The notes: a model not told the origin generated them from the letters alone. Shown: positions 42,575 to 55,407, counted from the stretch's first letter. The stretch is 64,000 nt of DNA from Vanessa cardui (GCF_905220365.1 NC_061151.1:2536197-2600196); one strand, 5' to 3'. Program-made: numbers and translations.

Positions 42575-43050
42575 TCAAGTCAAATCAAAATAAACTTTAT
42601 TCAGTGATATTCTAATAAACAGATATGTTATATCCATACTAAACAACAGAAAAAAGGTGTGCCGCGCCGGGGACCGATTATTTTACATTTCGTTACAAGT
42701 AAAAAGGATAGCTTGATAAAAACAATAGGTAAAAGGGATAACTAGATGTTTAATTACGCAAAACCTATAACTACGTAATTATGATGTATTATAACGTATT
42801 ACAACGTAAAACGACTAAAGGCAAACGTCCCAATTGGGACGTTTTCTAGTCTTCACTTTTTGCGCGTTCATAACATATCTGTTTACTACAACATCATTGA
42901 CTTTATTCAAGTAGGCTTTTACAAGCATTTTTGAATCGTCACCTTACAATTAAGTGAAGCTACAACCGGTTCGGAAAGTAGATTCTACCGAGAAGAACCG
43001 GCAAGAAACTCAGTAGTTAATCTTTTTTAACATTTAGAAAAACTGATATA
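42575..43050 (-). repeat. Retroposon tail family D, interrupted by hAT MITE
   Basis: CAAATCAAAATAAACTTTAT, then the hAT-like MITE, then ACTTTATTCAAGTAGGCTTT and GTAGATTCTACCGAGAAG. Removing the insert and one ACTTTATT restores the family sequence. Confidence 0.85.
42602..42899. mobile_element. hAT-like MITE family 1, copy 2 (nested)
   Basis: 298 bp with ends CAGTGATATTCTAATAAACA / reverse of CAATGATGTTGTAGTAAACA and exact 8-bp duplications ACTTTATT (42594-42601, 42900-42907). Its target is a family D copy, which confirms the empty site from within the window. Internally about as the copy at 32575. Confidence 0.93.
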
Positions 43051-43079
43051 TTATATAGAAAAATTGGATTTTTGTCCCA

Positions 43080-43275
43080 GTGGTTATGAGATGATAGCAA
43101 GGTAGAAAGATAAAGGAAGAGTAGGGACAGTTAGATCCGTAGATGTGCAGATTATTAAAGAGGATTCTTGATTGGAATTTGCTAAATGATTGTGTTTTAA
43201 TAAAGATTTAATATTAGACAGTGAAGAAAGTAACTGGCCGGTTAGATAGCGGTACTACGGCTGTATAAGAAAAAA
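43080..43275. repeat. Repeat family H copy 2
   Basis: TTTTTGTCCCAGTGGTTATG through CCGGTTAGATAGCGGTACTA. CCCAGTGGTTATG resembles a tRNA A-box, so this may be a fourth SINE family. Confidence 0.5.
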
Positions 43276-43394
43276 AAAGAAGGTAAAGAAAATTAAAGAA
43301 CATTTTTACTATAAACGTCCAACACGAAGGTTCACGGGAGAGACACTAGTATATATCAACGTTAATTTTATTTAAGAAGTTCGAATATTTATAA

Positions 43395-43705
43395 TTATCA
43401 TATTAAAAAAAATACATTGGTAAAAAAGGCGTATTACTCGATACAAGATTTTGTAGGTGATAAAAAAGCGTGGAATTAATACCTGTTGACTTCCAGGCAG
43501 GATATACATACATGTTTAATTGTATTCTACTAATATGATTGTATTTTTTTTAATGTTGGAAAACAGCAACTACTGACTTTCTTGCCGGTTATTCTCGGTA
43601 GAATCTACTTTCCGAACCGGTGATAGCTTCACTTCATTGTTAAATGACGATTCAAAATTGCTCGTAAAAGCTTACATGAATAAAGTTTATTTTGATTTTG
43701 ATTTT
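43395..43705 (+). repeat. Retroposon tail family D, near full length
   Basis: From AATACATTGGTAAAAAAGGC to GAATAAAGTTTATTTTGATT plus TTGATTTTATAT. Good for a consensus. Confidence 0.85.
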
Positions 43706-43739
43706 ATATATCATGTATATAACTTATCATTATTTTAAA

Positions 43740-43931
43740 CTAGTAGCCCGCGGCTTTTTTCGCGTTCTAGGGTGTTTGTTATCATGTGTCAAACAAAAAA
43801 AGTAGCCTATGTCCTTTCATGGAGTTTAAGTTTGCTGTATGTCAATTTTCATGCAATTCTGTTCAGTGGTTTCGCTTTTAAAGACCGACAAACAGGCAGT
43901 TACTTTCACAATTATAATATTATAATATAGA
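43740..43931 (-). mobile_element. Helitron-like element, short
   Basis: On the minus strand A|TCTATATTATAATATTATAA ... CTAG|T; 192 bp with CCGCGGGCTACTAG at the CTAG end. Confidence 0.75.
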
Positions 43932-44582
43932 TTTCGACCAATAGTATGATATTCTGTGACCGATTGGTATGACGAATTGGTTGAATTTGATCTTCCTTTG
44001 ATCGGATTACAAAAAGAATAGTAAACTAACGGCCTATAAATTGGTGAAGGTCTACTTTTGAGGTATCAATTCCACTGGTGGATTGGAGTTTTCCAAGGCC
44101 CCCAATCAGTGCCCAAATGTGTACACATGTACTGTTTTCCAAATTGATGTAAAAAATCGAGTCTATAAAACAGCTTTATATTTCTAACCTGGGTCCGAAA
44201 CTGCAGTCTGTATATCAGACGGACCTTAATTTATTATGTATTGGCTGGTTTCGAGACGATACAAAGTTATAAAATATTTCTCTAAAGTCAATGACCTTAG
44301 TATATATATTCAACGTATAAATAAAATCATTTATAATAAATCAAAATTAGAAAAAAGCTTGTGAACTAAAGATAAAAGAATCTATGAAACTACTAGACCG
44401 ATTTTAATGTAAGTTTAACAGTTCGCTCATTTGTACCAAAGTGTATAAGTGTACCAAAATTAGATTAAAAGTGATAATCTCATTATGACTTTTAGTTTTC
44501 GAGATATTGGTGGACTAACATACACTTATGAAATTATGCACACATGCTTGGAAAGATAAATGGATCATTATACTCAATTTTT

Positions 44583-44830
44583 TTTTATGACATGGGTGGC
44601 AAACGAGCTGGAAGCTCACCTGATGGAAAGTGACTACCACCGCCCATAGACATCTGCAACACCAGGGGGCTTGCAGGTGCGTTGCCGGCCTTGAAGAAAG
44701 GAGTACGCTCTTTTCTTGAAGGTTTTCGTATCGGATCGGAAAAACCGCCGGCGAAAGCTGGTTCCACAAACTGGTTGTGCGAGGCCGAAAATGTCTAAGA
44801 AATCGCGCTGATGTGGATTTTCAAATATTT
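44583..44830 (-). repeat. Repeat family F copy 2
   Basis: Minus-strand retroposon ending TTTGCCACCCATGTCATAAA plus A-run. Contains GCAAGCCCCCTGGTGTTGCA and ACGCACCTGCAAGC. Confidence 0.7.
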
Positions 44831-45000
44831 ATAAATAGTTGTTGTCTTCGTTCGCGTTGAACGGGGTTGGCTGTCATGTGTTAGGCTAAAAAGTAGTCTA
44901 TTCCCTTCCCTGGAGTTAAAATTTGCTTCAAACAAAGTTTCATGAAATTCGGTTCAGTGGTTTCACAGTGAAAGAGCGTCTGACAGAAAGATGGGCAGAG
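44830..45000 (-). mobile_element. Helitron-like fragment
   Basis: GTTGTCTTCGTTCGCGTTGA, GGCTAAAAAGTAGTCTATTC and TTTCATGAAATTCGGTTCAG. The CTAG-side half of the 34834 family. Confidence 0.5.
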
Positions 45001-47330
45001 TTTCTTTCAAAGTCAAAAATCTTTATTCAAAATAGAAGTGATTACACTTTCTTATTGATTGTCATAAAATCTACCACCGATTCGGAATTTAACACCTCAG
45101 ACCTGAGAAGAACCGGGGAAAGAAATTCAGCGGAATCTATTTTTTTTTTAATGTTTTTTTACATATACAATTTATTTTTAATAATAACACAAATATATTT
45201 TTGTTATTGGAAACAGGCTGGAGGCGATCATCTCATTCCCAAGGTGTGCAGTCAACTAGAATTTCACATTTATGATATGAGTATTGATTAAGTTCTACCG
45301 ATATTACATACATACATACATGTCGAACTGATAACCTCCTATTTTCAGAAGTCGGTTCATAACAAGTAGCGGATTGTCTGGGATAGCACCTCTTTATATT
45401 AGTCCTTGACATTTACGAGAATTGTATCGATATTTTGAACCGTATTATAATGAAATAGACGGCGAAATGCTACGGAACCAGTGTCACGATGAGTAAACAA
45501 GTTGTGAATAATTAATTAGTATTTTTCGGGTAGGGTGGCCATTATTCTAGCTACTACACAAGGATAGTCCTTGTTGAGATTTGGTTATTATTTTTTTTTA
45601 ATTGTCTTACTCTTACTATTGGAGATTTGAGTTGATCTTAGATTTGTGCTATTTGATAGTTTAATCTGTTATCAGCGCTTTGAAATCGTATATATTTTCC
45701 TAGATTATTGAGAGTACCGTTGGTTTATACTTAATCTAGATAATTGAAAAGTGATTGTAAATGATCCATAGATATCACAAAATAATTTAAATAAAATATC
45801 GGTATTTAATATTATAAATGCGAATTTATCTGTCTGTCCGTTTGTCACGGTCAAACCACTGTATCGAATTCGATGAAATTGGAAATAAAGCAAGCTTGAA
45901 TTCCAATAAGAAACAAATAACGACTAAAAAATATTTAGATATATTTTATGTATTAAAAACGTAAATTAAACAATCAGAAACCCATTTAAATATAAAAAAT
46001 AAACATCTTTCTTTGTCAAGTAGTTTGCGAAATGGTTATCGTTTAAAAATTCAAGGTCAAAGTTCAAAATCTAGAATATCCCAAAAAACGCTATTCGTTG
46101 GTTAATCTATTCTAATATAATTAATGAGTTAGCTCGTTTAATACGTTTTAATTTAGCATTCATACGACATTCCGTTAGATTTACAAAAAATATAAACGTC
46201 AATGACAATTTTTTTTTTATTATGAGCTTCGAATGAATTTTCAGGAATAACCTTGTTGATCTTGTGACATTTGTTAGTTAGGATTAAAAAGAAAATTAAA
46301 AAAATAACGCTGTGTTTTTTTCGCCGGTTCTTCTCATGTCCGAGGTGCCAATTTTCACACTCTCTTACTCTCCTTAACGAGAAGAACCAGCAAGAAAGTA
46401 ACGTAAAGTAGTTACTCTTTTCAAACATCTGAAATACAAAGTTACTTTAGTTAAAGACAATTATATGTGTATGTAAATGCCTGTAAGTCATCGAGTATTT
46501 GCTCCAGGATTTTTTATGATTACTATATTTAATATTTTTTTTTATTATTAATGTATTTTGAAGGGTTATCATAGTAACTATGGCAAGTAATTTAAGTACA
46601 GGTATCGTAATGGAATCAAATTGTTTTTAAATAAATGCAATTTGTTTCAAAGCAATATATAGCTTTTTGGGTTTTACCCACTCAACTGTATGTTATGTAC
46701 GGATGATTAATAATACCTCCAGCGGATATATATTTTTTATGGTGTGTGTTTTTGGTTTACGTCAGAATTGATTGTACGATCTGAGATATGATCTCAGTGG
46801 GCGATAAACATTCTGTTAGATGGAAATCTTCTGTTAATATAGAGTTTTACCAAGCCCTGAATATAGATTTATTTGCCAAATCACTTGGTTATTATGTGGT
46901 ATCTTCCCTTTAGATATTAACTTCTTATCAATGCCCTGTTACCTTTATTCGATCTTTACTCTAATCTTGATAATGTCCGTTATAATAAAGAAAGAAACGT
47001 TTATTATGACACAGTACATACTAAAAGAATAAGAAGTATAAAAAATTTAAAACAAAAGAAAAAATAAAAACAACGCAATGATACTTATCGTGTCCTAAAA
47101 GTTACCATTCAGCTTCCAAGTTGGGTTCCAAGAACCCAACGCTGATTTTCAATGGTACCCTGTGTGGTTGTGACGGGCTGTGACAATATATGATATATAT
47201 TATCATATAAAAAAAACTACAATATTAATATACATACAATATACACATAATAACAATATATAAATACATACACAGGATAAAAAGATTACAGATTACTTCA
47301 ATGGTCCTAGTTGTCTGTCATTCATTTTGA

Positions 47331-47525
47331 CGACCTCCGTGGTCGAGTGGTGTGTACACCGGTTTTGAAGGATTCGATCCGAGTCGATAGAGATTATCAT
47401 TAGTTTTCTATGTTGTCTTGGGTCTGGGTGTTTGTGGTACCTTCGTTACTTCTGATTTTTCATAACACAAGTGCTATAGCTCTTAACTTATATTGGGATC
47501 AGAGTAATGTATGTGATGTTGTCTT
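47331..47525 (+). repeat. SINE-C copy 4
   Basis: Starts GACCTCCGTGGTCGAGTGGT, intact A-box, but about 30 bp of the head before the B-box is missing. The tail is GATGTTGTCTTTTATTTATT. Confidence 0.82.
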
Positions 47526-48012
47526 TTATTTATTTATTTATATTTATTCTTTTAATATTTACGAACCAGTGGTGGTGGTCGACATTTAACAAAGTCAAAA
47601 GTGCTTTTAAGAATTTTAGAAGCACTTTTACTTGTGTGAAGAACATATTGATGCTGAACAGGCAGTGTCAAAAGAATATACAACAGCTTTCGTCTTACAT
47701 TTTATTTTCTATAAAATAAAGTAATCTCGCCGCGACTGGTTTATTATTTTCATTTTTAAGCTATACACTTAAAAACTGTCTAACAAATTGTATACGGTTC
47801 ACTAATGATCGGAGCGATAAATAGGAAGGTTTAAGTGTGTATTAAGATTTTGTGTAAATTGTCCGAAATATGATAGGGATTGTTGGAGACAGAAAATATA
47901 TGCTGACCAATTGATATGTTAAGATACAAACCTTTTATGTAAGTCTTTCTACTCTTGCAGTCAAGACTTGTACCCAATTTTATTATACATCCATAAAAAG
48001 TGTTACTAGGTA

Positions 48013-48059
48013 CACCTAACAACACACACACAAACCTTTTGTGTGTGTGTTGTTAGGTG
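48013..48059. repeat. Perfect 22-bp hairpin with CA/TG stem
   Basis: Arms 48013-48034 and 48038-48059 pair without mismatch around a 3-nt loop (CCT). The stem includes a (CA)n run faced by (TG)n and ends CACCTAAC / GTTAGGTG. Confidence 0.9.
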
Positions 48060-48287
48060 GAGGTTTAAGGTAAACCTTTTCCGTTAAAGCACCTAAACTT
48101 TACACATTTTCTTAAGTTATAGACGATATGGTCTAAAGTCGAAAAGTCTTGGGATTGTATTTTACTTATAATGATGGATATGTACAGTTTACTTTTTTGT
48201 CTTAGTATGAGTTTATCCAAATGTTTTTTGTCTCACTTGAAATGCACTTTGTGTTAAAAAATTCATCCTCCAAAGATTGTCCTTTTT

Positions 48288-48478
48288 TATTATTATATAG
48301 GTTGGCTGACGAGCATATGGGCCACGTGCTGGTAAGTGGTCACCATCACCCATAGACAATGACGCTGTAAGAAATATTAACTATTCCATACATCGTCAAT
48401 GTGCAACCAACCTTAGGAACTAAGATGTTATGTCCCTTGTGCCTTTAGTTACACTGGCTCACTCATCCTTTAATATAT
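48288..48478 (-). repeat. SINE-A copy, truncated
   Basis: From TTTTTTATTATTATATAGGTTGGC to CTCACTCATCCTTTAA, lacking the distal part. Confidence 0.75.
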
Positions 48479-48989
48479 CCCTGCAATACAATATAATATA
48501 TTTGCAAAATTAAATAATATATATGCAAAATGAAAGCGTTTAAAATAAAAAATGACGAACGCATTTATAACATTAATTAGGTTATGTTGTCCTGATATAC
48601 CGTTGTGAACGAGGAAAATAATTTCCGTCGAGAATTCCGTGAAAACAAAAATCCGTTAATATTCTCACACATTTGTGTTTAGTCATTTCGTTTTATTAAT
48701 TGTCTGTTAAATACTTGACGTTCAAATTAATTGTCCGTGAACGGAAATGGGCTTACTAATTTCAAAGGTGATTAAGTTGTACGGTTTTGTATGATTTCGT
48801 TGATAAACCTACGATTGTGGTATCGGAAATAGAAGTCGCATTTTCTTTTTCATTTTTAGGAATTAAATTCAAGAGTAGTGAACTGACTTGGTGTGAGTTC
48901 TGTGTTGGTATCAGCCGCTCATCACTTATTCTACCGCCAAACTTATATTGTCTGCGATAAGTGATTGTTATCCAGAGTAAATCAAGGTA

Positions 48990-49282
48990 AAAGTAAAGTA
49001 ACAGCCTGTAAATTTCCCACTGCTGGGATAAGGCCTCCTCTTCTATTAAGTTTGGAGCATATTCCACGACGCTGTGCCAATGCGGGTTGGTGGAATGCAC
49101 ATGTGGCAGAATTTCGATGAAATTAGACACATGCATGGTTTCCTCACGATGTTTTCCTTCACCGTCGGCACGAAATTAATAAAAACACAAAATAAGCAAA
49201 TATACATAGTGGTGCTTGCTTGGGTTGGAACCCGCAATTATCAGTTAAGATACACGCGTCCTAACCATTGGGCCATCTCAGC
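48990..49282 (-). repeat. SINE-B copy
   Basis: Full length on the minus strand with a T-rich tail block AAAAGTAAAGTAACAGCC like that at 23318, so these two share a subfamily tail. Confidence 0.82.
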
Positions 49283-49289
49283 TCAAATG

Positions 49290-49375
49290 CAGGTACAACA
49301 TAACAACTTAATTCCTAAGGTTGATGGCTCATTAGCGATGTAAGGAATGACTATTAATTCTTATAACACCAGTGT
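49290..49375 (+). repeat. SINE-A fragment
   Basis: TACAACATAACAACTTAATTCCTAAGG through TAAGGAATGACTATTAATTC; abuts SINE-B. Confidence 0.5.
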
Positions 49376-50357
49376 GTGTCTATTTTATATAAATCCCTAC
49401 CAATTTATAAAAACCATATATCTACGACTACGGTCGACTAGATGGAATCCATTTTGTCCAGCCCACCCAAGTCACCCATAATTCTTAGTTGAGTCTTCAT
49501 TGTCTCGAATGATTAGTATATGCAAAGATTTTTCATTGAAATCGGTTCAGTTATTTCGATGAATAAACCTCGTTAAGTACATCGTCTACGTTGCAGATAT
49601 CTCGAGCGATATGAAGCTTTAATATTTTTATTAAGACTTTTTTTTATTGTTATTTATTAATGGTTTATTTTATTTATATCAGTGACTGTTTTCTGTAGTG
49701 TAAAGCTAAAGATTAATACAACAATTAATCAGTGATAATTATTATATTAGTTTCTGAAACTGAATAGACTATTCCAATTACAGATTGTCCGAACAGTCTC
49801 TTGGGAATAAAGCCAAGCTCTTTTTGTCTCCTCAAGATATAAGCTTTTTATTGCCTTAGGTGCACTTTACCTCTCATTTCCTCTTTACACGCCAGATAAG
49901 CGTGTAAAGATAATCTTCTTTTATAATACACGATAAAAAAAAATATTTCAAATATCGATCATTCGATTCTAGGTGTAAAAAAGAGGTTTTCATAAAATCA
50001 TTAATATATTTATTTATAATATAACACTATTCCACTTAACATAGAGATTATGAGCATTAACCATACTGTAATTATATACAAAGAAAAATTTTAGCAGCAG
50101 CAGCATTTCCCAGTTGAAATCCGATATTCTGGTCAAAAAATGTACCAGCTCTCGTGTCACCAATAAGGCGAGGTGTACTCCTAATCCAAGATCTAAGTGT
50201 TTCCACTGTAAGTTACACAACAGTAATAATAGACATACATAACTTACATAACAAGTTACGCGGTGTTTCTTTGAAAGAGAGTGTATTTGTCTTCCATTCC
50301 ATGGTCTATTTATTTACTGGGGCATAACTATGATGTATTTATATAAAGTATATAAAA

Positions 50358-50588
50358 TAAATAAATATTGGACAACATGGCATACATTACTCTGATTCCA
50401 ATGTAAGTAGCTGAAGCACTTGTGTTATGGAAAATCAGAAGTAACGACGGTACCACAAACACCCAGACTGAAGACAACGTAGAAAACTAATGAACTTTTT
50501 CTACATCGACTCTGCCGACAATCGAACCCAGGACTACGGAGTGGCGTATTCTTAAAAACCGGTGTACACACTCAACCAAGGAGGTTTT
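50358..50588 (-). repeat. SINE-C copy 5
   Basis: Body and tail complete; head CCTCCTTGGTTGAGTGTGTA with a small deletion, and B-box GGGTTCGATTGTC altered. Confidence 0.82.
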
Positions 50589-50987
50589 CGATATATAATT
50601 CATTTATTAACATATCTTTCCAAGTGTTTCGATACTACGTATGGTATAAATAATTAATTTTTATAGCATTTCATGAGCTTCATACAGTCCGTGATACGAC
50701 TGTGGCATTTTAAGAGATTGCATTAAAAATTTATTACTTCAACATCCTGCCTTTGTCTTTACTCGCATCGGTAACCGTCGCAGCTTTGATTGTATACAAG
50801 CTAATACCCTGGATTCGTATGTAATCATTAAATAAAAAAAATAACAAAAAGAAAAACCGCCTCAAACAAAACACTATTTCAAAACAAATTAATATGTACT
50901 AGAAAGGAAAAACAATAATTACGCATTCAAAATATTTTTTTGGAGTTCTCCTAAGTAAATTAAATGGAATTATTAGACTAATTAAAA

Positions 50988-51038
50988 GTCGATTTACGAT
51001 TATATAATGTAGTTACAATTATATAATCGTAAATCGAC
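50988..51038. repeat. Perfect 21-bp hairpin
   Basis: GTCGATTTACGATTATATAA (first 20 of 21 bases, 50988-51008) is exactly complementary to 51018-51038 with a 9-nt loop. No other copy in the window. Confidence 0.9.
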
Positions 51039-51762
51039 GATATTTGGAGCCGGTGTCAGCCATGGGCACGCGGCCCAACAATCAAAAGCGATACGAGTCC
51101 CTTGATTGACACAGTATCATATAAAATGTCATTTGTAAAAACATATGTCTAAAATATAAAGTATTCTCGTATTACTTTTTGCTAGATATGTTGTAGGGTT
51201 TTCTTGGATGACACCGACTCCATGAATAACAGTATTTTTATTCAGATGAATGTAGTCAGAATGAATACTGACTTTACAAAAAATAAAAGAAATTGCCTAA
51301 ATAGTTATAAATATGATACTTAATTTAATGAATATTCGAACAATCGTTTTATCCGTTTCGTCAGCACTGAGTAAATAATGATACGTATTTTATATTAAAA
51401 CAGATACATGTATTCTGATAATTTATTTACATATTACATGCGTGTTTCTTATACCTCTGCTATATTATGCATTTTAAACATATATTAATACATCTGTATT
51501 TATAAAACAACACTATTCCATATAGTTTATATATCCATATGAATTTTAGTTCCGAAGTTCACAACATGGGTGATATTTTGAAATGGTTATTTTTCATGAT
51601 TTAAAATGCATGGAGCATTTTAAATCTCAATATGATGTCATGTCAATTTAAGGTACTCCTATTGGAATAAGATATATACTATATTATATTATCATATAAT
51701 TAAATTCGAGTGTGTGTTTTTAATATTAAAATACCTGCTTTTTACGTAATTCATAGGTATGT

Positions 51763-52042
51763 GAGATGGCCCAGTAGTTAGAATGCGTGCATCTTAACCG
51801 ATGATTGCGGGTTCAAACCCAGGGTTGCACCACTAAATATATATATATATATTAATTTGTGTTTATAATTCATATCGTGCGCGGCGGTGAAGGAAAACAT
51901 CGTGAGGAAACCTGCATGTGTCTAATTTCATCGAAATTCTGCCACATGTGCATTCCACCAACCCGCATTGGAACAGCGTGGTGGAATATGATCCAAAACC
52001 CTCTCCTTAATGGAAGAGGAGCCGGAATGTACAGGCTGTTAC
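51763..52042 (+). repeat. SINE-B copy
   Basis: Head GAGATGGCCCAGTAGTTAGA, B-box GGGTTCAAACCC, a (TA)n run in the body, and the tail AGGCTGTTACTTTACTTT of the 23318 subfamily. It is directly followed by Helitron-like family 2 sequence. Confidence 0.88.
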
Positions 52043-52059
52043 TTTACTTTTTTTACTTA

Positions 52060-52250
52060 ATAAATGTATGTATACACGATACATATATGGCAGTAACATG
52101 TCTTGCAATTTTTGTCTGTCTGTTTGTTCCGGTTAATCACTAGAACGATCGTTCAATTTTGACGGGACTTTCACTGGCAGATAGATGATGTATGTAAGGA
52201 GTAACTTAGGTTCCAACAGTAAGTTTTTTTGTTAGATTCAAATGCGTAAT
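52060..52250 (+). mobile_element. Helitron-like family 2 fragment
   Basis: GTCTTGCAATTTTTGTCTGTC, GACGGGACTTTCACTGGCAG and AAATGCGTAATGTCGCGGGTACAGCTAAG. The end CTAA is a variant of CTAG. Confidence 0.6.
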
Positions 52251-52457
52251 GTCGCGGGTACAGCTAAGTTATCTTTAAAATATAATAAAAAGCATTTTTT
52301 TAAAGGATTTGTATGTCTTTTTATACATTTTATAGACGTACAGACGTTTCAGAAACAACATATAGTAGCAACATACACTCAAGACGTTACAATGAGGTAT
52401 TGTTACTCTAAATGTTCCTGTTATAAATGGTCCTTATACAGAACCCGATAATGTCAG

Positions 52458-52560
52458 AGCCGAGATAGCCTAGTGGAACACGTGATTAGTGATAGCGGGT
52501 TCAAATCCAGTCGAGTATCTTGTGCCTTATTGCTTCTCGTGTTGTAATTCACTAGACGTG
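52458..52560 (+). repeat. SINE-B head fragment, diverged
   Basis: GCCGAGATAGCCTAGTGGAAC and B-box GGGTTCAAATCC with the interval shortened. Confidence 0.6.
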
Positions 52561-52972
52561 ATAAGTTGACGTTTAATTTAATACTGACTCGCCCCGGCTA
52601 CGCACGGGTGCAATGCTGATACTAAATAAATTACAGATATGTTCCTGTTTCTTTACTATATTGTACACGTATTATATAAAAGATCGTCCTATCGAATCAT
52701 TATATCTATTAAATAAACTGCATCAAAATCCGTTGTGTAATTTAATGATCTAAGCATACATAGGGACAGACAGCGGTAAGCGACTTTGTTTTATGCTATG
52801 TAATGATGATAATGATGATAGGCATTTCATAGCTGTGTCACAGTTACGCAAAAAGGTCCTTCTCTAAGTAGTAGAGCCATCACTAACATAAGATTCAATT
52901 ATGTACTAATGGATAAGGTTCTCAATCTTTTTGATAACGTATGGGATAAATTATAATAAAAATTGTCTGAAA

Positions 52973-53252
52973 GTCGCGATGGCTCAGTGGTTAGAACGTG
53001 AGAATCTTAATCCATGATTGCGGGTTCAAACCCAGGCGAGCACTACCGAATTTATATGTGCTTAATTTGTGTTTATAATTTATCTCGTCCTAGGCATATC
53101 GTGAGGAAACCTGCAAGTGTCTAGTTTCTTAGAAGTTCTGTCACATGTGCATTCTAGCAACCCGCATTGGGTGCGTGGTGGAATATGTTCTAAACCTTCT
53201 TCTCAAAGGGAGTGAAGGCCTTAACCCAGCAGTGGGAAATTTACGGGCTGTT
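52973..53252 (+). repeat. SINE-B copy
   Basis: Head CGCGATGGCTCAGTGGTTAG, B-box GGGTTCAAACCC, body with a deletion near CCTAGGCATATCG, and tail GGCTGTTGTTGTTATTG. Confidence 0.85.
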
Positions 53253-54539
53253 GTTGTTATTGGGATAAATTATGCGATCAATTTAAGACATAAAACGTCG
53301 AATCCGCTGTCTTTGTTCTCGACTATCGACTGTGCCGTCTGGTCTACGCCCCCAGTTTAAAGGAACTTTAGTGTCAATTTAGCAAAACCGAACCGAACAT
53401 CTATAATTGGATTCGAACAAACAATATATAATGCATTCGTAACAATTTCAACCTTATCTCGTTTTAATTGAAAACTTATTATTCAGTGACCCGATGTTAA
53501 ATATCATTTCGATGTAATCCTATTGGACCTTAAACTCTATGGTATTGTGATAGAGTTGAAAATGATTCGTCGTTGTCGGATTATGACATTTAAGGCCTTA
53601 ATCTCGGTTGGAACACCGCCAAAATTCCGTTAGTAGTCATGTACACGTGATGACTATTACCTTAGTATGTTTTTTTGTAAACATTGCATTCCGTTTTACG
53701 CAAATCGTTGTTATGATTTGTCTGTTATGAGTTTTGTTGACGACTGTTCAACAAAGGAACGTAATGTTATCAAGTGTGATATTTTAATATGCCGTCGTAA
53801 CTTGTAAATGATTAAAAAGATTTGGATATATGACACAAAGTTTGAAACCATAAATCATTTAGTGTAACATGGGACATATATTTTTCTCATAATTAATTCA
53901 ACGTGCCAGGGCAATCGTTTACTGTAATTTCTACTATTTTGATATATATTTTAACAGTTACGTAACTGGAAATGTGCCACTGTTGAGCTAAGGCTTTCGT
54001 ATGCCCCAATGTATGCTTCTTATCTTGGAGAAATGGATTGGAGTATTTTCCACTAATAGCGATCTTGCTGGTCGAATGCGGTTTATGCATTTAGCAGATT
54101 TTCCACCTAACAACGGTATTAGCGAGAACTAGGTCATTAGTTAAGATTCTAGTAAAAGTGTTCACTAATTTGGAGAACATATTCCAAAAAAGAGCAAAAA
54201 TCTTGATCATCTGGATTTGGTACACTTACGACTAGTCGATTTAAATCATTCCTTTTTAGGAATACTTTTGCTGATGACATTGCTTACAGCAACCAAATGG
54301 CTTAAGTAAGTGAAGATATAATATTCTCTCGATTAAAATCTAAATACCTAGAGGATGGGACAGCGTGATGATCTGTCTGAACTTTGCAGTATTGGTTCGT
54401 ATCAGTGGGTTGTTTATCAGTATGGAAGCTGTATAAGATCTCTATTGGTGATAAGGAAGCATGTGCGTGCTATTTAATTGACTAATGTTCTGTTTAAAGT
54501 TACTAGACCATGTGATGATAACTTATCACTATTGCCAAA

Positions 54540-54750
54540 TCAAATCAATTCAAAATAAACTTTATTCAAGTAGGCTTTTAAAAGCACTTTTGAATCGTCA
54601 TTTTACAATTAAGTGAAGATACCACCGGTTCGGAAAGTAAATCCGGCACCGGCAAGAAACTCAGTAGTTACTTTTTAACATTTAAAAAATACAAAGTAAT
54701 GTTAGTTAAATACAATTATTTAAATTAATATATCCTGCTTAGAAGCCAAT
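54540..54750 (-). repeat. Retroposon tail family D copy
   Basis: ATCAATTCAAAATAAACTTT through TATATCCTGCTTAGAAGCCA; joins a SINE-A fragment at 54750. Confidence 0.78.
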
Positions 54751-54938
54751 AGATAATGGCGCCTTAAAAACCATTCCTTACATCGCCAATGTGCCACTAA
54801 CTATGGGAACAATGATGTCCCTTGTAACTGTAGTTATACTGGCTTACATACCTTTCAAATTACTAAGTATTGCTACTTAGTGGTAGCATATATGATGAGT
54901 GGGTGGTACCTGGCACGGGTTTGCACAAAGTAAAACCA
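54750..54938 (-). repeat. SINE-A fragment, diverged
   Basis: CCATTCCTTACATCGCCAATGTGCCAC through GAGTGGGTGGTACCTGGCACG. Tail side missing. Confidence 0.65.
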
Positions 54939-55078
54939 TGTATGTTTGCACGTTTTCGAATCTGTCAAAGTAGATCTCCTAAACTTTCAAAGTTATCAGT
55001 CATGTGTTATTATTTCTAATTTCGTACGTTGATTGTGTAGCGGATACACGTGAATAAACTCACGCTTATGTTAAAAGC

Positions 55079-55407
55079 ATAGTATGACAAAACTTAGATG
55101 TATCATCGGCAATTTTCGTAAAACCGATCACATCCGAATTGAGTTCGCTATTCTAAATTAGCAATGTTTATTTTTTATGTGAATATGATCTTTACACAAA
55201 CGTGATAACTTGTAATGTCATATGACCTGATATATTCGTCAATTTTACACGTCGATTTGCTTTCTCGGGTTGAACTGACGCGGGAATCTATAGCGACGAA
55301 TAGCGTCGAATGGCGTGATACGAAGCTATTTCTGTTGGTTGTATAAATCGGCGGTAATCGGTTTTGTTGAATTTGCCGATGCTACATCTAAGTTGTGTCG
55401 TACTATA
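55079..55407. mobile_element. MITE family M1, copy 2
   Basis: Ends ATAGTATGACAAAACTTAGA and the exact M1 right end (ACATCTAAGTTGTGTCGTAC). It has about 40 bp more internal sequence than the copy at 22024, and the same TAGCGACGAATAGCG core. Confidence 0.85.
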
